Shown here one piece after another: positions 17,941 through 26,733 of a DNA stretch of 64,000 bases (within the stretch, counting starts at the first letter, position 1; the number at the start of each line of letters is the position of its first letter). Under the pieces are notes generated by a model. The model saw only the letters and a program-made list of their open reading frames with translations, ran no database searches and was not told the DNA's origin. The DNA lies in assembly GCF_000309385.1 (NCBI RefSeq), contig NZ_JH976537.1:2186866-2250865 (forward strand). Reading direction: 5' to 3'. The position numbers and the translations under genes are program-made. Source of the DNA: Nodosilinea nodulosa PCC 7104 (GTDB taxonomy: Bacteria > Cyanobacteriota > Cyanobacteriia > Phormidesmidales > Phormidesmidaceae).

Positions 17941-18657
17941 CTACAAAAATACCGCCTGCTGGGCAGCCAGGAGTTGTTTAATGCCCAGTTCGCCAACCTC
18001 TAAAATCTGGTTCATCTGCTGACGGCTAAAGCTGCCCTCTTCGGCTGTGCCCTGCACCTCAATGATATTCAGGCTTTCATTCAGCACCACGTTGAAATCT
18101 ACGGCGGCGGCTACATCTTCGTCGTACTGTAAATCCAGAAAGACGTCGTTTTCGATCAGGCCCACCGATACCGCTGCTACACCGTGCACTAGAGGTGAAT
18201 CCGTCAGTACTCCCTGCTCTGTTAAGCGCCGTATGGCATCTCTCAGAGCTACGTAGCCACCGGTAATCGAGGCCGTGCGAGTACCCGCATCGGCCTGGAT
18301 CACATCGGCATCCACTAGCAGAGTGCGCTCTCCCAGACAGTCAAAATCCAGGACCGATCGCAGGCTGCGCCCAATCAGACGCTGAATTTCTTGGGTCCGG
18401 CCCGATAGCTTCATCACTTCGCGGGGCTGCCGCTGGGGGGTAGCTCCAGGCAGCATACGATACTCCGCTGTAAGCCAGCCCCGGCCAGTGCCCTGCAAAA
18501 AACGGGGTACCCCCTCTTCTACCGAAACCGTGCAGAGCACCTGGGTATTGCCGCACCGAGTTAGCACAGACCCCGCCGCGAATGTCGTAAACTGTCGCTC
18601 AAAGCTCACGGGGCGCAGTTCGTGGGGTTGCCGACCGTCTGGACGTTGCCAAGCCAT
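17941..18657 (-). CDS. rph: Ribonuclease PH
   Basis: Phosphorolytic 3'-to-5' exonuclease that trims tRNA 3' ends. 238 residues, the usual length. N-terminus [20 protein letters not shown] and [20 protein letters not shown] are typical; [16 protein letters not shown], then R-rich [15 protein letters not shown], carries the substrate-binding arginines; [20 protein letters not shown] holds the phosphate/metal residues. It keeps the family's C-terminal QxxLLAAQ helix. ATG 18657. Monocistronic as far as can be seen. Confidence 0.95.
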   Translation of the reverse strand: MAWQRPDGRQPHELRPVSFERQFTTFAAGSVLTRCGNTQVLCTVSVEEGVPRFLQGTGRGWLTAEYRMLPGATPQRQPREVMKLSGRTQEIQRLIGRSLRSVLDFDCLGERTLLVDADVIQADAGTRTASITGGYVALRDAIRRLTEQGVLTDSPLVHGVAAVSVGLIENDVFLDLQYDEDVAAAVDFNVVLNESLNIIEVQGTAEEGSFSRQQMNQILEVGELGIKQLLAAQQAVFL

Positions 18658-18948
18658 ATAGGATGCCTAAATTGCCCTCCCTAGAATACAGCACGCGATC
18701 GCGACCGCCCTGGTCTTTCAATTTCTTTCCAGCTTTAGACGTTAGCTCCAACCAGCCGCAGCTCCATTGCAGTGCGTTAGTACTTAAAGAATGCATATAG
18801 GGTAATCTGTCGATTCATTCTGGGCAAATCACGCTATATTTAGCCCAGCTATCAAGGCTATCCCCAGTCTGTAGTCCGTTCCAAGCGGTTCTACTCAAGG
18901 GTGTAGCCGATAGATTCTCGCCCCTTTTTGCCTCTGCTGTAATAGCCC

Positions 18949-19503
18949 ATGGTCTCTCAGCTCAAGCCCCTTTCCCTGGCACCGTCGCCGTCTTCCATTG
19001 TCCGTCATCCGCTCCTGCAAACAGTTGAAGGGACCGTACAGGTTTTCACGGCGGCCCACCGTAATTTTTTCACCAACGTTATGGCGCAGGCGCTGCGCAT
19101 CGCCGACCAAGGGAAGGCCGTGCTGATTGTGCAGTTTCTCAAGGGTGGCATTCACCAGGGGCCGACCCAGCCTACGCAGTTTGGCCAAAACCTGGATTGG
19201 ATTCGCGCCGATATGCCCCGCTGTGTCCATACCCCCGAGGTGGGTAATGACGAACGGGAGGCCATTAAGGATCTCTGGCTGCACACGAAGGCCGTCGTGG
19301 CGAGGGGCCGCTATGGCTTAGTTGTCCTAGACGAACTGAGTTTAGCGGTCAACTATGGCCTGATTCCGGCCCAGGATGTAGTGGATTTTCTTCAGCAGCG
19401 CCCCCCTCAGGTCGATGTCATTCTGACAGGTCCGGCTATGCCAGATCTATTGCTCACCGTTGCCGACCAGGTAACGGAGTTTCGCCGCCACGTCTTGCCC
19501 TGA
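18949..19503 (+). CDS. BtuR/CobO-like protein with degenerate P-loop
   Basis: 184 residues. The overall pattern is that of the ATP:corrinoid adenosyltransferase fold: VLIVQFLKGG, HTKAVVARGRYGLVVLDELSLAVNYGLI (Walker B-like DE) and VDVILTGPAMPDLLLTVADQVTE are close to CobO/BtuR. However, the expected P-loop GNGKGKTT is replaced by AAHRNFFTN, so normal ATP binding is unlikely. From memory, similar sequences are conserved in cyanobacteria, so this is probably a diverged paralogue rather than a broken gene. It sits just before the AT-rich dcd patch. True cobalamin adenosylation by this protein is doubtful. Confidence 0.8.
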   Translation: MVSQLKPLSLAPSPSSIVRHPLLQTVEGTVQVFTAAHRNFFTNVMAQALRIADQGKAVLIVQFLKGGIHQGPTQPTQFGQNLDWIRADMPRCVHTPEVGNDEREAIKDLWLHTKAVVARGRYGLVVLDELSLAVNYGLIPAQDVVDFLQQRPPQVDVILTGPAMPDLLLTVADQVTEFRRHVLP

Positions 19504-19608
19504 CCTTGGACTTAGAATATATACATCTATAGGCTTAGATTTCGTATATGGTGCTAAAGTCGTATTCTTGAATTTAAAGCTTCCCCATAGTTCTTTAGAG
19601 TGATAAAG

Positions 19609-20190
19609 ATGTTGAAAAACGATAAATGGATTCTTGAAAAAGCTAAACATGGCATGATAGAACCCTTCGAAGAAAGCTTAGTACGTCATGTTGAAGATAG
19701 AAAAGTAGTTAGTTATGGCCTATCAAGCTATGGCTATGACTTGAGATTAGCACCTTCAGACTTTAGAGTCTTTAAGCACATACCTGGGACTGTTGTTAAT
19801 CCTAAGAGGTTCAATCCGGCCAACCTTGAAGCAGTAGAGCTGCAATCGGATGAAGACGGATCTTTCTTTATCATTCCTGCCAATTCTTATGCGTTGGGTG
19901 TGTCTCTTGAAAGGCTTAAGATACCTTCCAATATAACAGTCATATGTATAGGAAAGTCTACAATGGCCCGCTGCGGGATTATCGCAAATATTACTCCCGC
20001 TGAAGCATCTTGGGAAGGATATCTAACTTTAGAATTTAGTAATGCTTCCAGTGCTGACTGTAGAATTTATGCTAATGAGGGTGTTTTACAACTTTTGTTT
20101 TTAGAAGGGGAGCCTTGCCAAACGACTTATGCAGACCGTTTTGGCAAGTATCAAGACCAGCCTCAGTTTGTGACTCTTGCTAAAGTTTAA
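19609..20190 (+). CDS. dcd: dCTP deaminase, horizontally acquired copy
   Basis: 193 residues. dCTP deaminase makes dUTP from dCTP. Visible motifs are SYGLSSYGYDLRL (N-terminal), [21 protein letters not shown] (Arg, Ser and the catalytic Glu region) and the C-terminal YADRFGKYQDQ that covers the nucleotide. ATG 19609 is preferred over GTG 19600. Codon use and base composition are clearly AT-richer than both flanks, and the 3' part of a GC-rich second dcd lies at 21193-21456. It therefore looks like an incoming gene that displaced the resident one. Convergent with the dUTPase-like gene. Confidence 0.92.
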   Translation: MLKNDKWILEKAKHGMIEPFEESLVRHVEDRKVVSYGLSSYGYDLRLAPSDFRVFKHIPGTVVNPKRFNPANLEAVELQSDEDGSFFIIPANSYALGVSLERLKIPSNITVICIGKSTMARCGIIANITPAEASWEGYLTLEFSNASSADCRIYANEGVLQLLFLEGEPCQTTYADRFGKYQDQPQFVTLAKV

Positions 20191-20226
20191 GCATTTACCA
20201 TTTATGTTGATTGCAGCTTTACCACC

Positions 20227-20958
20227 TTAAGGCAAGGGCTGTTTTTGCTGAGGCTGACTCGGAGCAGTAGGTAATTGGGATGGTGTCGATTGCTGTGTTT
20301 TCTGAAACTGCTGTACAAGAACTGCAATATTTGCAAAAGTTGCTAGTAGAGTAACTACTGTCAGTAATACGTTCAAGAAGGTTGATCGCCTTTCTCCAAA
20401 ATCAACGAGCTTTGCCCAAAACGTTTGTGATCCCGTCGTTGGCTGTTTTTGTTCAGGTTTATCGTATGGAATTACACCTTTGCCAACTTCAATAACATAA
20501 AGAGAACAAAATTTGTCCCCTCTTTTTAGTGATACAGGTTTCTTCCCAAGATTGAAGAGAGTCACAAGCAAAAAGCCATCATAACCGGGATCAATTTTTG
20601 ACGAAGTATTTGATATTCCTTTTTGCAAGAGTTTCACTTTTGGTACGATATGCCCGAATCTAGTTTCTGGAAAGTTAACCGATTCCATTGTTTCAATAAT
20701 AACTGATGAATTTGGATCTAAGATAAATTCTTCTTTATCTTTCAAGGGCAAACCAATAGCGTGCTTGTCTAGCTTGTATGAATTGCCAATTCTTAAGTCA
20801 TAAGAAGCGTTGCCTGATTCAGTATCAGTAAGCTGATCAATGTCGAGGTTCCTTATGCAAATCATAAATCCTGTAGAACCACCTGATTCACGATATTCCG
20901 TAGGCGTTGTAACGACTGTTCTGTATTCACCCTGTAATACAAACGGAATTAAACTCAT
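20227..20958 (-). CDS. dUTPase/dCTP deaminase-fold protein with C-terminal membrane helix
   Basis: 243 residues. The N-terminal ~165 residues have the trimeric dUTPase/Dcd-fold pattern: ASYDLRIGNSYKL, KVKLLQKGISNTSSKIDPGYDG (the IDPGYxG motif with its Asp), then VTLFNLGKKPVSLKRGDKF. The Arg-Ser pair usual before the IDPGY motif is replaced, and the C-terminal dUTPase motif 5 is missing. A hydrophobic helix follows at about 190-213 (LNVLLTVVTLLATFANIAVL), then a Gln/Pro/Thr-rich tail. It is AT-rich like the neighbouring dcd. It may bind or hydrolyse a deoxynucleotide at the membrane; a signalling or phage-defence role is inference. Confidence 0.72.
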   Translation of the reverse strand: MSLIPFVLQGEYRTVVTTPTEYRESGGSTGFMICIRNLDIDQLTDTESGNASYDLRIGNSYKLDKHAIGLPLKDKEEFILDPNSSVIIETMESVNFPETRFGHIVPKVKLLQKGISNTSSKIDPGYDGFLLVTLFNLGKKPVSLKRGDKFCSLYVIEVGKGVIPYDKPEQKQPTTGSQTFWAKLVDFGERRSTFLNVLLTVVTLLATFANIAVLVQQFQKTQQSTPSQLPTAPSQPQQKQPLP

Positions 20959-21192
20959 GTTCGAATTATTAACCCAATATATTCGTTGCTATCTAAAGTA
21001 TCCCTGAAGAGAATCGAATTCAGCTATTCTCTTAATTAATTTCTAAGCAGATATTGTCGGTTTTAGAGTTATCCCCGACGATCCTGGCGATATGTCCATA
21101 AGGTGAAAGCCTTGCAGAGTAATGGTTAAGAGAGTTCGGTGTATATAGTCTCTATGTCTTACGGGCTGCCATGTAGAAAACTTTTCTTACAT

Positions 21193-21456
21193 AACAACAT
21201 CAGCGTGATTTGCATCGGCAAATCGACCTATGCCCGCTGCGGCATTATTGCCAACCTCACCCCCGCCGAAGCCGGTTGGCGGGGGCACCTCACCCTGGAA
21301 TTCTCAAACTCCTCTAGCGCCGACTGCCGCATCTATGCCGCAGAAGGAGTGGTTCAGCTCATCTTCTTTGAGGGTGAACCCTGTCAGGTGAGCTACGAAA
21401 CCCGCCGCGGCAAGTACCAGGATCAAGCTGAACAGGTTACCCTGGCTCGGATTTAG
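21193..21456 (+). pseudogene. 3' remnant of the resident dcd gene
   Basis: Eighty-seven residues align end to end with the C-terminal part of the dcd at 19609: [39 protein letters not shown] and [19 protein letters not shown]. Base composition is GC-rich like the chromosome, unlike the AT-rich copy. Everything upstream of NNIS (the SYGYDLRL half) is absent, so the fragment cannot be an active deaminase. An open frame runs from GTG 21139, so a short peptide could still be made. Confidence 0.85.
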
Positions 21457-21596
21457 GCTGGCTTACATTTAAACCATAGCGGAGCATAGACTCACTAATG
21501 CCGCTGGGCAAAAATCCAGGCCACCGCCTGCCCCGCCTGCGGTCAACAAACGGATGCCGTAGTCTGCCAGCCTACTGCTTCAACCCATTTGTCCAC

Positions 21597-22094
21597 TCAA
21601 ACCGATAGATCGCCATCGGTCAGGCTGAGATAGAGCAGCACAAAGCCTACGCAGCCAATAAAGCGGAACGCGGGTTGCTGCCCATTCCAGTCGGCGGACT
21701 GCCACATGGTGAACCACTCACCGGCTATCACCATAAAGCCCACAAACCAAAATAGAAAGGCCAGGGTCAAACCACAGATGGCCGTAGCTTTAGCTTGGTT
21801 AAAGGCTGCACCACTGCCGCCTATGTTTTGCATCAACCTCACAGTGCCCGCTAAGCAAAGCATCGCGATCGCAAATTCTGTAGCAATAATCGCTCCGTAG
21901 GTCGCCCTTTGCAAGGTCGGAGAAGCGACAGCACGCCAGGTTAACTGGCTATCTGCCAATACGGTATCCATGCTCAGCACGTGTTGGATATATCTAAAGT
22001 TGGCGCTGTAGTCGGTCAAATTGTTGAGCACAATGACCAGCGCCAGCAGGCCAATCGAGGCAACCAGCAGGGTTTTTGAGATCCGCACCGCCAT
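21597..22094 (-). CDS. DUF2165 family small integral membrane protein
   Basis: 165 residues with four hydrophobic segments: LLVASIGLLALVIVLNNLTDY, ATYGAIIATEFAIAMLCLAG, CGLTLAFLFWFVGFMVIAGE and FIGCVGFVLLYLSLTDGD. The pattern NNLTDYxxNFxxxxHVLSMD, with EWFTMWQSADWNGQ before the last helix, identifies DUF2165. Function unknown. ATG 22094 is used; the frame begins 12 nt earlier at a TTG. It is divergent from nanE, with only 29 bp between starts. Confidence 0.85.
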   Translation of the reverse strand: MAVRISKTLLVASIGLLALVIVLNNLTDYSANFRYIQHVLSMDTVLADSQLTWRAVASPTLQRATYGAIIATEFAIAMLCLAGTVRLMQNIGGSGAAFNQAKATAICGLTLAFLFWFVGFMVIAGEWFTMWQSADWNGQQPAFRFIGCVGFVLLYLSLTDGDLSV

Positions 22095-22123
22095 AGAATT
22101 AAGCAATATAGGTCAACGCTCGG

Positions 22124-22837
22124 GTGAGCACTACTATAGGAGCAATCTCTCCATTGAAGACTATTCTGGAAACGTTACGGGGGGGCTTGGTGGTCTCCTG
22201 CCAGGCTCCCACTGACTCGCCTTTACACAAACCAGAGGTGATCGCGGCGATCGCTGAAGCAAGCCTCAATCGCGGGGCTGTAGGGGTCCGTATCGACACT
22301 CCTAGCCATATTCAGGCCGTGCGATCGCGCTGTAATCACCCCATTATCGGCCTATGGAAGCAGGTTATTCCGCCTTCTTCGGTGTACATCACCCCCCAGT
22401 TTCACCACGCTGAGGCCGTAGCTCAAGCTGGCAGCGACATTATTGCCGTCGATGCCACCCAACGCCGCCGCCCCAATGGTGAAACGCTGGCCCAAATCAT
22501 TCAGCGCATTCACGACCATCTAGGCAAAACTGTTATGGCTGACGTCGACACCCTCGACAATGCCTTGCGGGCCGTGGAGGCCGGAGCAGATTGCGTCGCT
22601 ACTACCCTCTACGGCTATACCGAAGAAACGCAGGGCCAAACACCACCAGGGTTTGAGCTGCTCAAGGCCATGGTGGCCCAATGTCCTCTCCCGGTTGTCT
22701 GTGAAGGAGGCATTGCCTCACCAGCCCAGGCTCACTATGCCCTTACCCTTGGCGCTTACGCTGTTGTTGTCGGCACTGCCATCACCGGCATTGACAGTCT
22801 GGTGACGGGTTATCTCAACACCCTTAACCAGTCCTAA
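22124..22837 (+). CDS. nanE: N-acetylmannosamine-6-phosphate 2-epimerase
   Basis: TIM-barrel enzyme that converts ManNAc-6-P to GlcNAc-6-P. 237 residues from GTG 22124. Recognisable blocks are LRGGLVVSCQAPTDSPLH, GVRIDTPSHIQAV, IAVDATQRRRPNG, VMADVDTLDNALRAVEAGAD and CEGGIASPAQAHYALTLGA. No other sialic-acid catabolism genes are nearby; cyanobacteria commonly keep nanE alone, perhaps for amino-sugar recycling (inference). TTG 22154 is an alternative start closer to the usual N-terminus. Confidence 0.9.
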   Translation: MSTTIGAISPLKTILETLRGGLVVSCQAPTDSPLHKPEVIAAIAEASLNRGAVGVRIDTPSHIQAVRSRCNHPIIGLWKQVIPPSSVYITPQFHHAEAVAQAGSDIIAVDATQRRRPNGETLAQIIQRIHDHLGKTVMADVDTLDNALRAVEAGADCVATTLYGYTEETQGQTPPGFELLKAMVAQCPLPVVCEGGIASPAQAHYALTLGAYAVVVGTAITGIDSLVTGYLNTLNQS

Positions 22838-22850
22838 AAAACCAAAAGCT

Positions 22851-22880
22851 AGGGCAAGCAAAGTTTAACCTGCTTGCCCT
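22851..22880 (-). terminator. Terminator of the psbEFLJ transcript
   Basis: Perfect 10-bp inverted repeat AGGGCAAGCA/TGCTTGCCCT with a 10-nt loop between the convergent nanE and psbJ genes. On the minus strand it is followed by AGCTTTTGGTTTTTTAGG, giving the T-rich tract; it may also work on the plus strand for nanE. Confidence 0.8.
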
Positions 22881-22911
22881 AACCCCTAAAATATTGACGC
22901 TGTGGCAGAAG

Positions 22912-23031
22912 CTACATCGCTGAACCGACGCCAGCATAGGCCCCATAGAAAAACAGGCCTACTACGACCAGCACGCCGGTGCCGGCTACAGTTGCCACAA
23001 TCCACAACGGAATCCGTCCACTCTGAAGCAT
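22912..23031 (-). CDS. psbJ: Photosystem II protein J
   Basis: 39-residue one-helix subunit next to cytochrome b559 that influences QA-to-plastoquinone electron flow and assembly. The sequence begins [17 protein letters not shown] and has the helix [17 protein letters not shown], ending VGSAM. Last gene of the psbEFLJ cluster, 82 bp after psbL and before the hairpin terminator. Too small for routine gene callers but fully conserved in position and content. Confidence 0.96.
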   Translation of the reverse strand: MLQSGRIPLWIVATVAGTGVLVVVGLFFYGAYAGVGSAM

Positions 23032-23113
23032 AACCTCAACCTCCTACTAATCTGGTAAATGACTCAACACAGCCTAAGCAAACGGCTAACGCCGCCTCGA
23101 CAAAACGCCCAGC

Positions 23114-23233
23114 TTAGTTAAAGAAGTAGCTAGAAAACAGCAGACCCAGCACAAAAATCATTAGCAGACCCAGAAATAGGGACGTGCGGTTTAGTTCGAC
23201 GGGCTGCTTATTAGGATTTGGAGTACGTTCCAT
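23114..23233 (-). CDS. psbL: Photosystem II protein L
   Basis: 39 residues: [20 protein letters not shown] then a single helix ([18 protein letters not shown]) ending in Asn. PsbL is needed for stable PSII dimers and protects QA/QB redox function. It begins 9 bp after the psbF stop, as in other cyanobacteria and plastids. ATG 23233. Confidence 0.96.
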   Translation of the reverse strand: MERTPNPNKQPVELNRTSLFLGLLMIFVLGLLFSSYFFN

Positions 23234-23242
23234 GGATTTCTT

Positions 23243-23377
23243 TTATCGTTGGATAAACTGCATTGCCGCGATCGCCCCCAGGAAAAACACGCTGGGCACC
23301 CCTAGGGTATGGACAGCCAGCCAGCGTACGGTGAAGATCGGATAAGTGACCTGCTCGTTAGGAGAATTGCTTTGCAT
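23243..23377 (-). CDS. psbF: Cytochrome b559 beta subunit
   Basis: 44 residues from ATG 23377: [20 protein letters not shown], then [20 protein letters not shown]. The His in RWLAVHTL is the heme ligand shared with the alpha subunit. The open frame extends further upstream, but that part is not conserved. 31 bp after psbE in the same operon. Confidence 0.97.
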   Translation of the reverse strand: MQSNSPNEQVTYPIFTVRWLAVHTLGVPSVFFLGAIAAMQFIQR

Positions 23378-23408
23378 AGGTAAAATCAAACGTTGGAATA
23401 CTAAAGAG

Positions 23409-23657
23409 TCATCGATTCGAAAACATGTCGATCTGATCTTTCGCATCAAAGCGATCGCTCACAATCGGCAGCTGCATCTGATTGTCGGGATAGTAATCAT
23501 TCGGTCGGGGGGTGCCAAAGGCATCGTAAGCCAAGCCAGTGCTGACAAACAGCCATCCAGCAATAAACAGCATTGGGATGGTGATGCTGTGGATAATCCA
23601 GTATCGAATGCTGGTTACGATATCGCCAAAGGGGCGTTCCCCTGTAGAACCTGCCAT
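23409..23657 (-). CDS. psbE: Cytochrome b559 alpha subunit
   Basis: 82 residues. [20 protein letters not shown] includes the heme-ligating His (RYWIIHS) in the single membrane helix; a long lumenal tail ([20 protein letters not shown]) follows. Essential for PSII assembly. First of psbEFLJ; the assembly factor gene ycf48 lies about 97 bp upstream on the same strand. Confidence 0.97.
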   Translation of the reverse strand: MAGSTGERPFGDIVTSIRYWIIHSITIPMLFIAGWLFVSTGLAYDAFGTPRPNDYYPDNQMQLPIVSDRFDAKDQIDMFSNR

Positions 23658-23754
23658 ATCAACGTCTCCTCTCTGAACACGAAGAATCTAACTTAATCAT
23701 AGAGAACACCGGAAACCCTAACAAGCTATTTCTGAGAAGTTCCCTCAACTTTTC

Positions 23755-24759
23755 CTAGGCGGACTCAGGGTGATACTTGAGGATAGTGCCCTGCTGACCC
23801 AGGATAAAGCCCCGATCAGGACTCACAAACTTAACCCTGTAGAAGTTAGACGGCACGTCCGCAACCGATTTATCCTTAAACCAAGTTGTGCCGCCATCAA
23901 AGCTACACAGCAAGTTGCCGCCGCCGCCAGTCACCCAAACCTCGTTAGCGGTACGAAACGCCATATCGAGCAGCCCCCAACTCGTCCCAAACTCTGGGCT
24001 AAGAGCCTCAGTGAAGTCATCCGAAGCTCGCGAGTTGGAGAACCTAAGCTGACCGCCTCGGGCGATCGCCCAGAGCTTACCACCCCAATCAAAGCCCATA
24101 TTTTGCAGGCGCCTAGAATTCTGGCGATTGTGGGGAATCCACTGATCTTGTCCCATCGCCCACGTAGAGTAAAAGTTACCCCGCGACGACACGGCTACGT
24201 ACCGCCCGTCATCAGAGCGCACCATATTTCGAACAACTCCGACTGCTCCCTGCACCAGAGCCTTCCATGTACGCCCACCGTCTTCTGTGCGATAGATAGC
24301 GCCAATGTCAGTCGCCATCTCAACCGACTTAGGCCCTATAGCAGTTACCAGGAAAGGCGCTCCCGGCAGTTCCTTACTCAGGGGCACATTCTCCCAGGTC
24401 TTTCCACCGTCTCCTGTGTGCAAAAGCACTGATGGAATACCGGCAACCCAGCCTTCATTCCCCGCAAAATCGACAGAGGTAAAGGTATAGGGCTGATCGC
24501 CTAGGGATAGCTCTCTCACTTCCCAAGTATCACCGCCATCCAGGCTTTCTAGCAGTGTATTGCGACTGCCCACAATCCAGCCGTGGCTGGGATCTTCAGT
24601 AAACGCAACATCAGACAAGGTAGATTCAACCGGAACTTGGATAGTTTCCCAGGGATGCACATCTGCGTCCGCCAGAAAATAACCAGAACAACCGGTAGCT
24701 AGAGTTATGGCCACCAGTACCACCAGTCCTCGTTTTAACCAGTTAAACGCAGCATGCAT
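23755..24759 (-). CDS. ycf48: Photosystem II assembly factor Ycf48 (HCF136)
   Basis: 334-residue lumenal lipoprotein that helps insert pre-D1 into the PSII reaction centre. The signal peptide ends in the lipobox LATGC (VVLVAITLATGCSGYFLA). The rest is a seven-bladed propeller with BNR-like repeats: DGGDTWEVRE, DGGKTWENVP, DGGRTWKALV, DGGTTWFKD. ATG 24759 (MHAAFNWLKRG) fits the signal peptide; the frame opens 11 codons earlier. It lies between rubA and psbE, the standard cyanobacterial order. Confidence 0.95.
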   Translation of the reverse strand: MHAAFNWLKRGLVVLVAITLATGCSGYFLADADVHPWETIQVPVESTLSDVAFTEDPSHGWIVGSRNTLLESLDGGDTWEVRELSLGDQPYTFTSVDFAGNEGWVAGIPSVLLHTGDGGKTWENVPLSKELPGAPFLVTAIGPKSVEMATDIGAIYRTEDGGRTWKALVQGAVGVVRNMVRSDDGRYVAVSSRGNFYSTWAMGQDQWIPHNRQNSRRLQNMGFDWGGKLWAIARGGQLRFSNSRASDDFTEALSPEFGTSWGLLDMAFRTANEVWVTGGGGNLLCSFDGGTTWFKDKSVADVPSNFYRVKFVSPDRGFILGQQGTILKYHPESA

Positions 24760-24884
24760 AAGTAACTCGAACCCGTACTCGTTAAACAACAACTAAAGCC
24801 ACAATACGCCGATTGGGATACGTTCAGCCTATCTTTACTGGCCATACCCGCCCAGGGCAGCCCACGACTGACCCGCTGGATGTA

Positions 24885-25310
24885 TCACTTCAGGCCATAA
24901 AGGCTAATGAAAAACAGAAAGCCCAGGGCTAAAGCGCTAAAAATTAAAATGTTCTTCTGTCCCGGCGTTAGGCGGTTGACACCTAAGCCGTAGTTCAAAT
25001 TTTCCTTAAAACCAGAGGGCGAACCAGCCGGACCAATATTGCTAAACTGCTTCTTTGGAGCGCTACACACCGGACAGCGCCAGTTCAAAGGAAGATCTTC
25101 AAAGGCCACTCCAACAGGAATCTTCCCTTGGCTGTCACCCTTGGCAGGTTCGTAGGAGTAACCGCAAGCCCGACATTCATAGCGATCCATGTCTTGGGGA
25201 GAGATTACAACAGCCTCAGCAGAAGCTTCAGCTACCCCTGACGGTTCATCAAAACCGGCAGCATCCATAGGCTCTGCCGAGTTAGCCGTAGGCTCAGATT
25301 CAATGCTCAT
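24885..25310 (-). CDS. rubA: Membrane-anchored rubredoxin
   Basis: 141 residues. An acidic N-terminal extension is followed by the rubredoxin domain with both Fe-binding pairs: YECRACGYSYEPAKG and WRCPVCSAPKKQF. A C-terminal helix (IFSALALGFLFFISLYG) anchors it in the thylakoid. RubA homologues are required for photosystem assembly in cyanobacteria, algae and plants. ATG 25310 starts MSIESEPTANSAEP; the open frame upstream is atypical. First gene of rubA-ycf48-psbEFLJ, divergent from ndhC. Confidence 0.95.
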   Translation of the reverse strand: MSIESEPTANSAEPMDAAGFDEPSGVAEASAEAVVISPQDMDRYECRACGYSYEPAKGDSQGKIPVGVAFEDLPLNWRCPVCSAPKKQFSNIGPAGSPSGFKENLNYGLGVNRLTPGQKNILIFSALALGFLFFISLYGLK

Positions 25311-25636
25311 AAGACTTAGGCACCTCGAAATCCAGCAAAAGCAAGGGAAAACAGCGCAACCCTTGGTCACCAGTAGGTCTGCAACCCATCGGGTAGCTGA
25401 CTCACTGTTGTAAACAATTATGACATGGTTAGCTCCTCACTCTCATCTGGCTTCTCGCAAAACCTGCGCAAGTAGTCGTCTGTATCGTATGTATAAGGAT
25501 GTATAAAGACTGATCCCTCCCCGTACGCCAGTTTTTCCGGTAAAGTGACCTAAGATAGTTTTTGATTTTACAGAGCTTCCCGGCCTCAAGCCCTGGCTAA
25601 GTACCTTTGAATTAGGCCTTTCGCGTGGTGAAACCT

Positions 25637-25999
25637 GTGTTTGTTTTATCCGGCTACGAGTATTTTTTGGTTTTTTTGCTGGTCTCTTGCTTGGTACCAG
25701 TGGCGGCACTGACTGCCTCCAAGCTCCTGCGCCCCATTAGTCGTGGGCCAGCTCGCCGAACCACCTACGAGTCTGGTATGGAGCCTATAGGTGGAGCCTG
25801 GATTCAGTTCAATATTCGCTACTACATGTTTGCTCTGGTCTTTGTTATTTTTGACGTAGAGACTGTGTTCTTGTATCCGTGGGCAGTAGCTTTTAACCAG
25901 CTAGGCCTGCTAGCCTTTGTAGAAGCGCTTATTTTTATAGCTATCTTGGTTGTCGGTCTTGTATACGCCTGGCGTAAAGGAGCTCTGGAATGGTCTTGA
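25637..25999 (+). CDS. ndhC: NAD(P)H-quinone oxidoreductase subunit 3
   Basis: Membrane-arm subunit of the ferredoxin-driven NDH-1 complex used in cyclic electron flow and respiration. GTG 25637 gives 120 residues starting [15 protein letters not shown], the conserved N-terminus; GTG codons at 25625 and 25628 would add three or four residues. Three helices, with [20 protein letters not shown] and [19 protein letters not shown] as signatures. Overlaps ndhK by 10 bp. Confidence 0.96.
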   Translation: MFVLSGYEYFLVFLLVSCLVPVAALTASKLLRPISRGPARRTTYESGMEPIGGAWIQFNIRYYMFALVFVIFDVETVFLYPWAVAFNQLGLLAFVEALIFIAILVVGLVYAWRKGALEWS

Positions 26000-26733
26000 A
26001 CTCTCCTACAGCAAACAATAAGGTGTCTCTCATTCCCGGAGAGAAGATTGCCAATCCTTCGGCCCCTCCGACCGTTACCCATGGGTTATCGGAGAACGTC
26101 ATTCTCACCACGGTAGATGACTTATACAACTGGTGTCGTCTGTCCAGCCTATTTCCTCTGCTGTATGGCACAGCCTGCTGTTTCATTGAGTTTGCTGCTC
26201 TGATTGGCTCTCGCTTCGACTTTGATCGTTTCGGCCTCTTACCCAGGGCGAGCCCAAGGCAGGCTGATTTACTAATTACTGCTGGTACTGTCACGATGAA
26301 GATGGCCCCAGCCTTGGTCAGGCTCTACGAGCAAATGCCAGATCCTAAATACGTAATTGCCATGGGAGCCTGCACAATTACAGGCGGGATGTTTAGTAGC
26401 GACTCTCCTTCGGCAGTACGCGGCGTTGATAAGCTTATTCCTGTGGATGTTTACATTCCCGGCTGCCCCCCCCGGCCAGAGGCTATTATTGATGCCATCA
26501 TCAAGCTGCGTAAAAAAGTAGCGACGGAGTCAATGCAGGACAGAGCCTATACTCTTCAAACCCATCGGTTCTATGAACGCAGCCATGACCTCAAGGTCGT
26601 GCCTCCAATTTTGACTGGTCGTTATCTTCAGACTGGCGCTCACTCGGCACCACCCAAGGTGCTCATGGAATCTATGGGCATGCCTATTTCTGAAGCGATC
26701 GCTGAGCTTGCTCCTGAGGATAAGGAAATTTAA
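25990..26733 (+). CDS. ndhK: NAD(P)H-quinone oxidoreductase subunit K
   Basis: 247-residue peripheral-arm subunit carrying the N2 [4Fe-4S] cluster next to the quinone site. Cluster cysteines are in [24 protein letters not shown] and [12 protein letters not shown]. The N-terminus before [10 protein letters not shown] is variable, as usual. ATG 25990 lies inside the ndhC 3' end, so coupled translation is likely; ndhJ begins immediately after the stop. Confidence 0.97.
   Translation: MVLNSPTANNKVSLIPGEKIANPSAPPTVTHGLSENVILTTVDDLYNWCRLSSLFPLLYGTACCFIEFAALIGSRFDFDRFGLLPRASPRQADLLITAGTVTMKMAPALVRLYEQMPDPKYVIAMGACTITGGMFSSDSPSAVRGVDKLIPVDVYIPGCPPRPEAIIDAIIKLRKKVATESMQDRAYTLQTHRFYERSHDLKVVPPILTGRYLQTGAHSAPPKVLMESMGMPISEAIAELAPEDKEI

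Noticed and set aside
21060..21138. Phrase GGTGAAAGCC and surroundings resembling group II intron domain I
   Set aside because: Far too short, with no domain V, no reverse transcriptase and no second boundary; chance similarity cannot be excluded.
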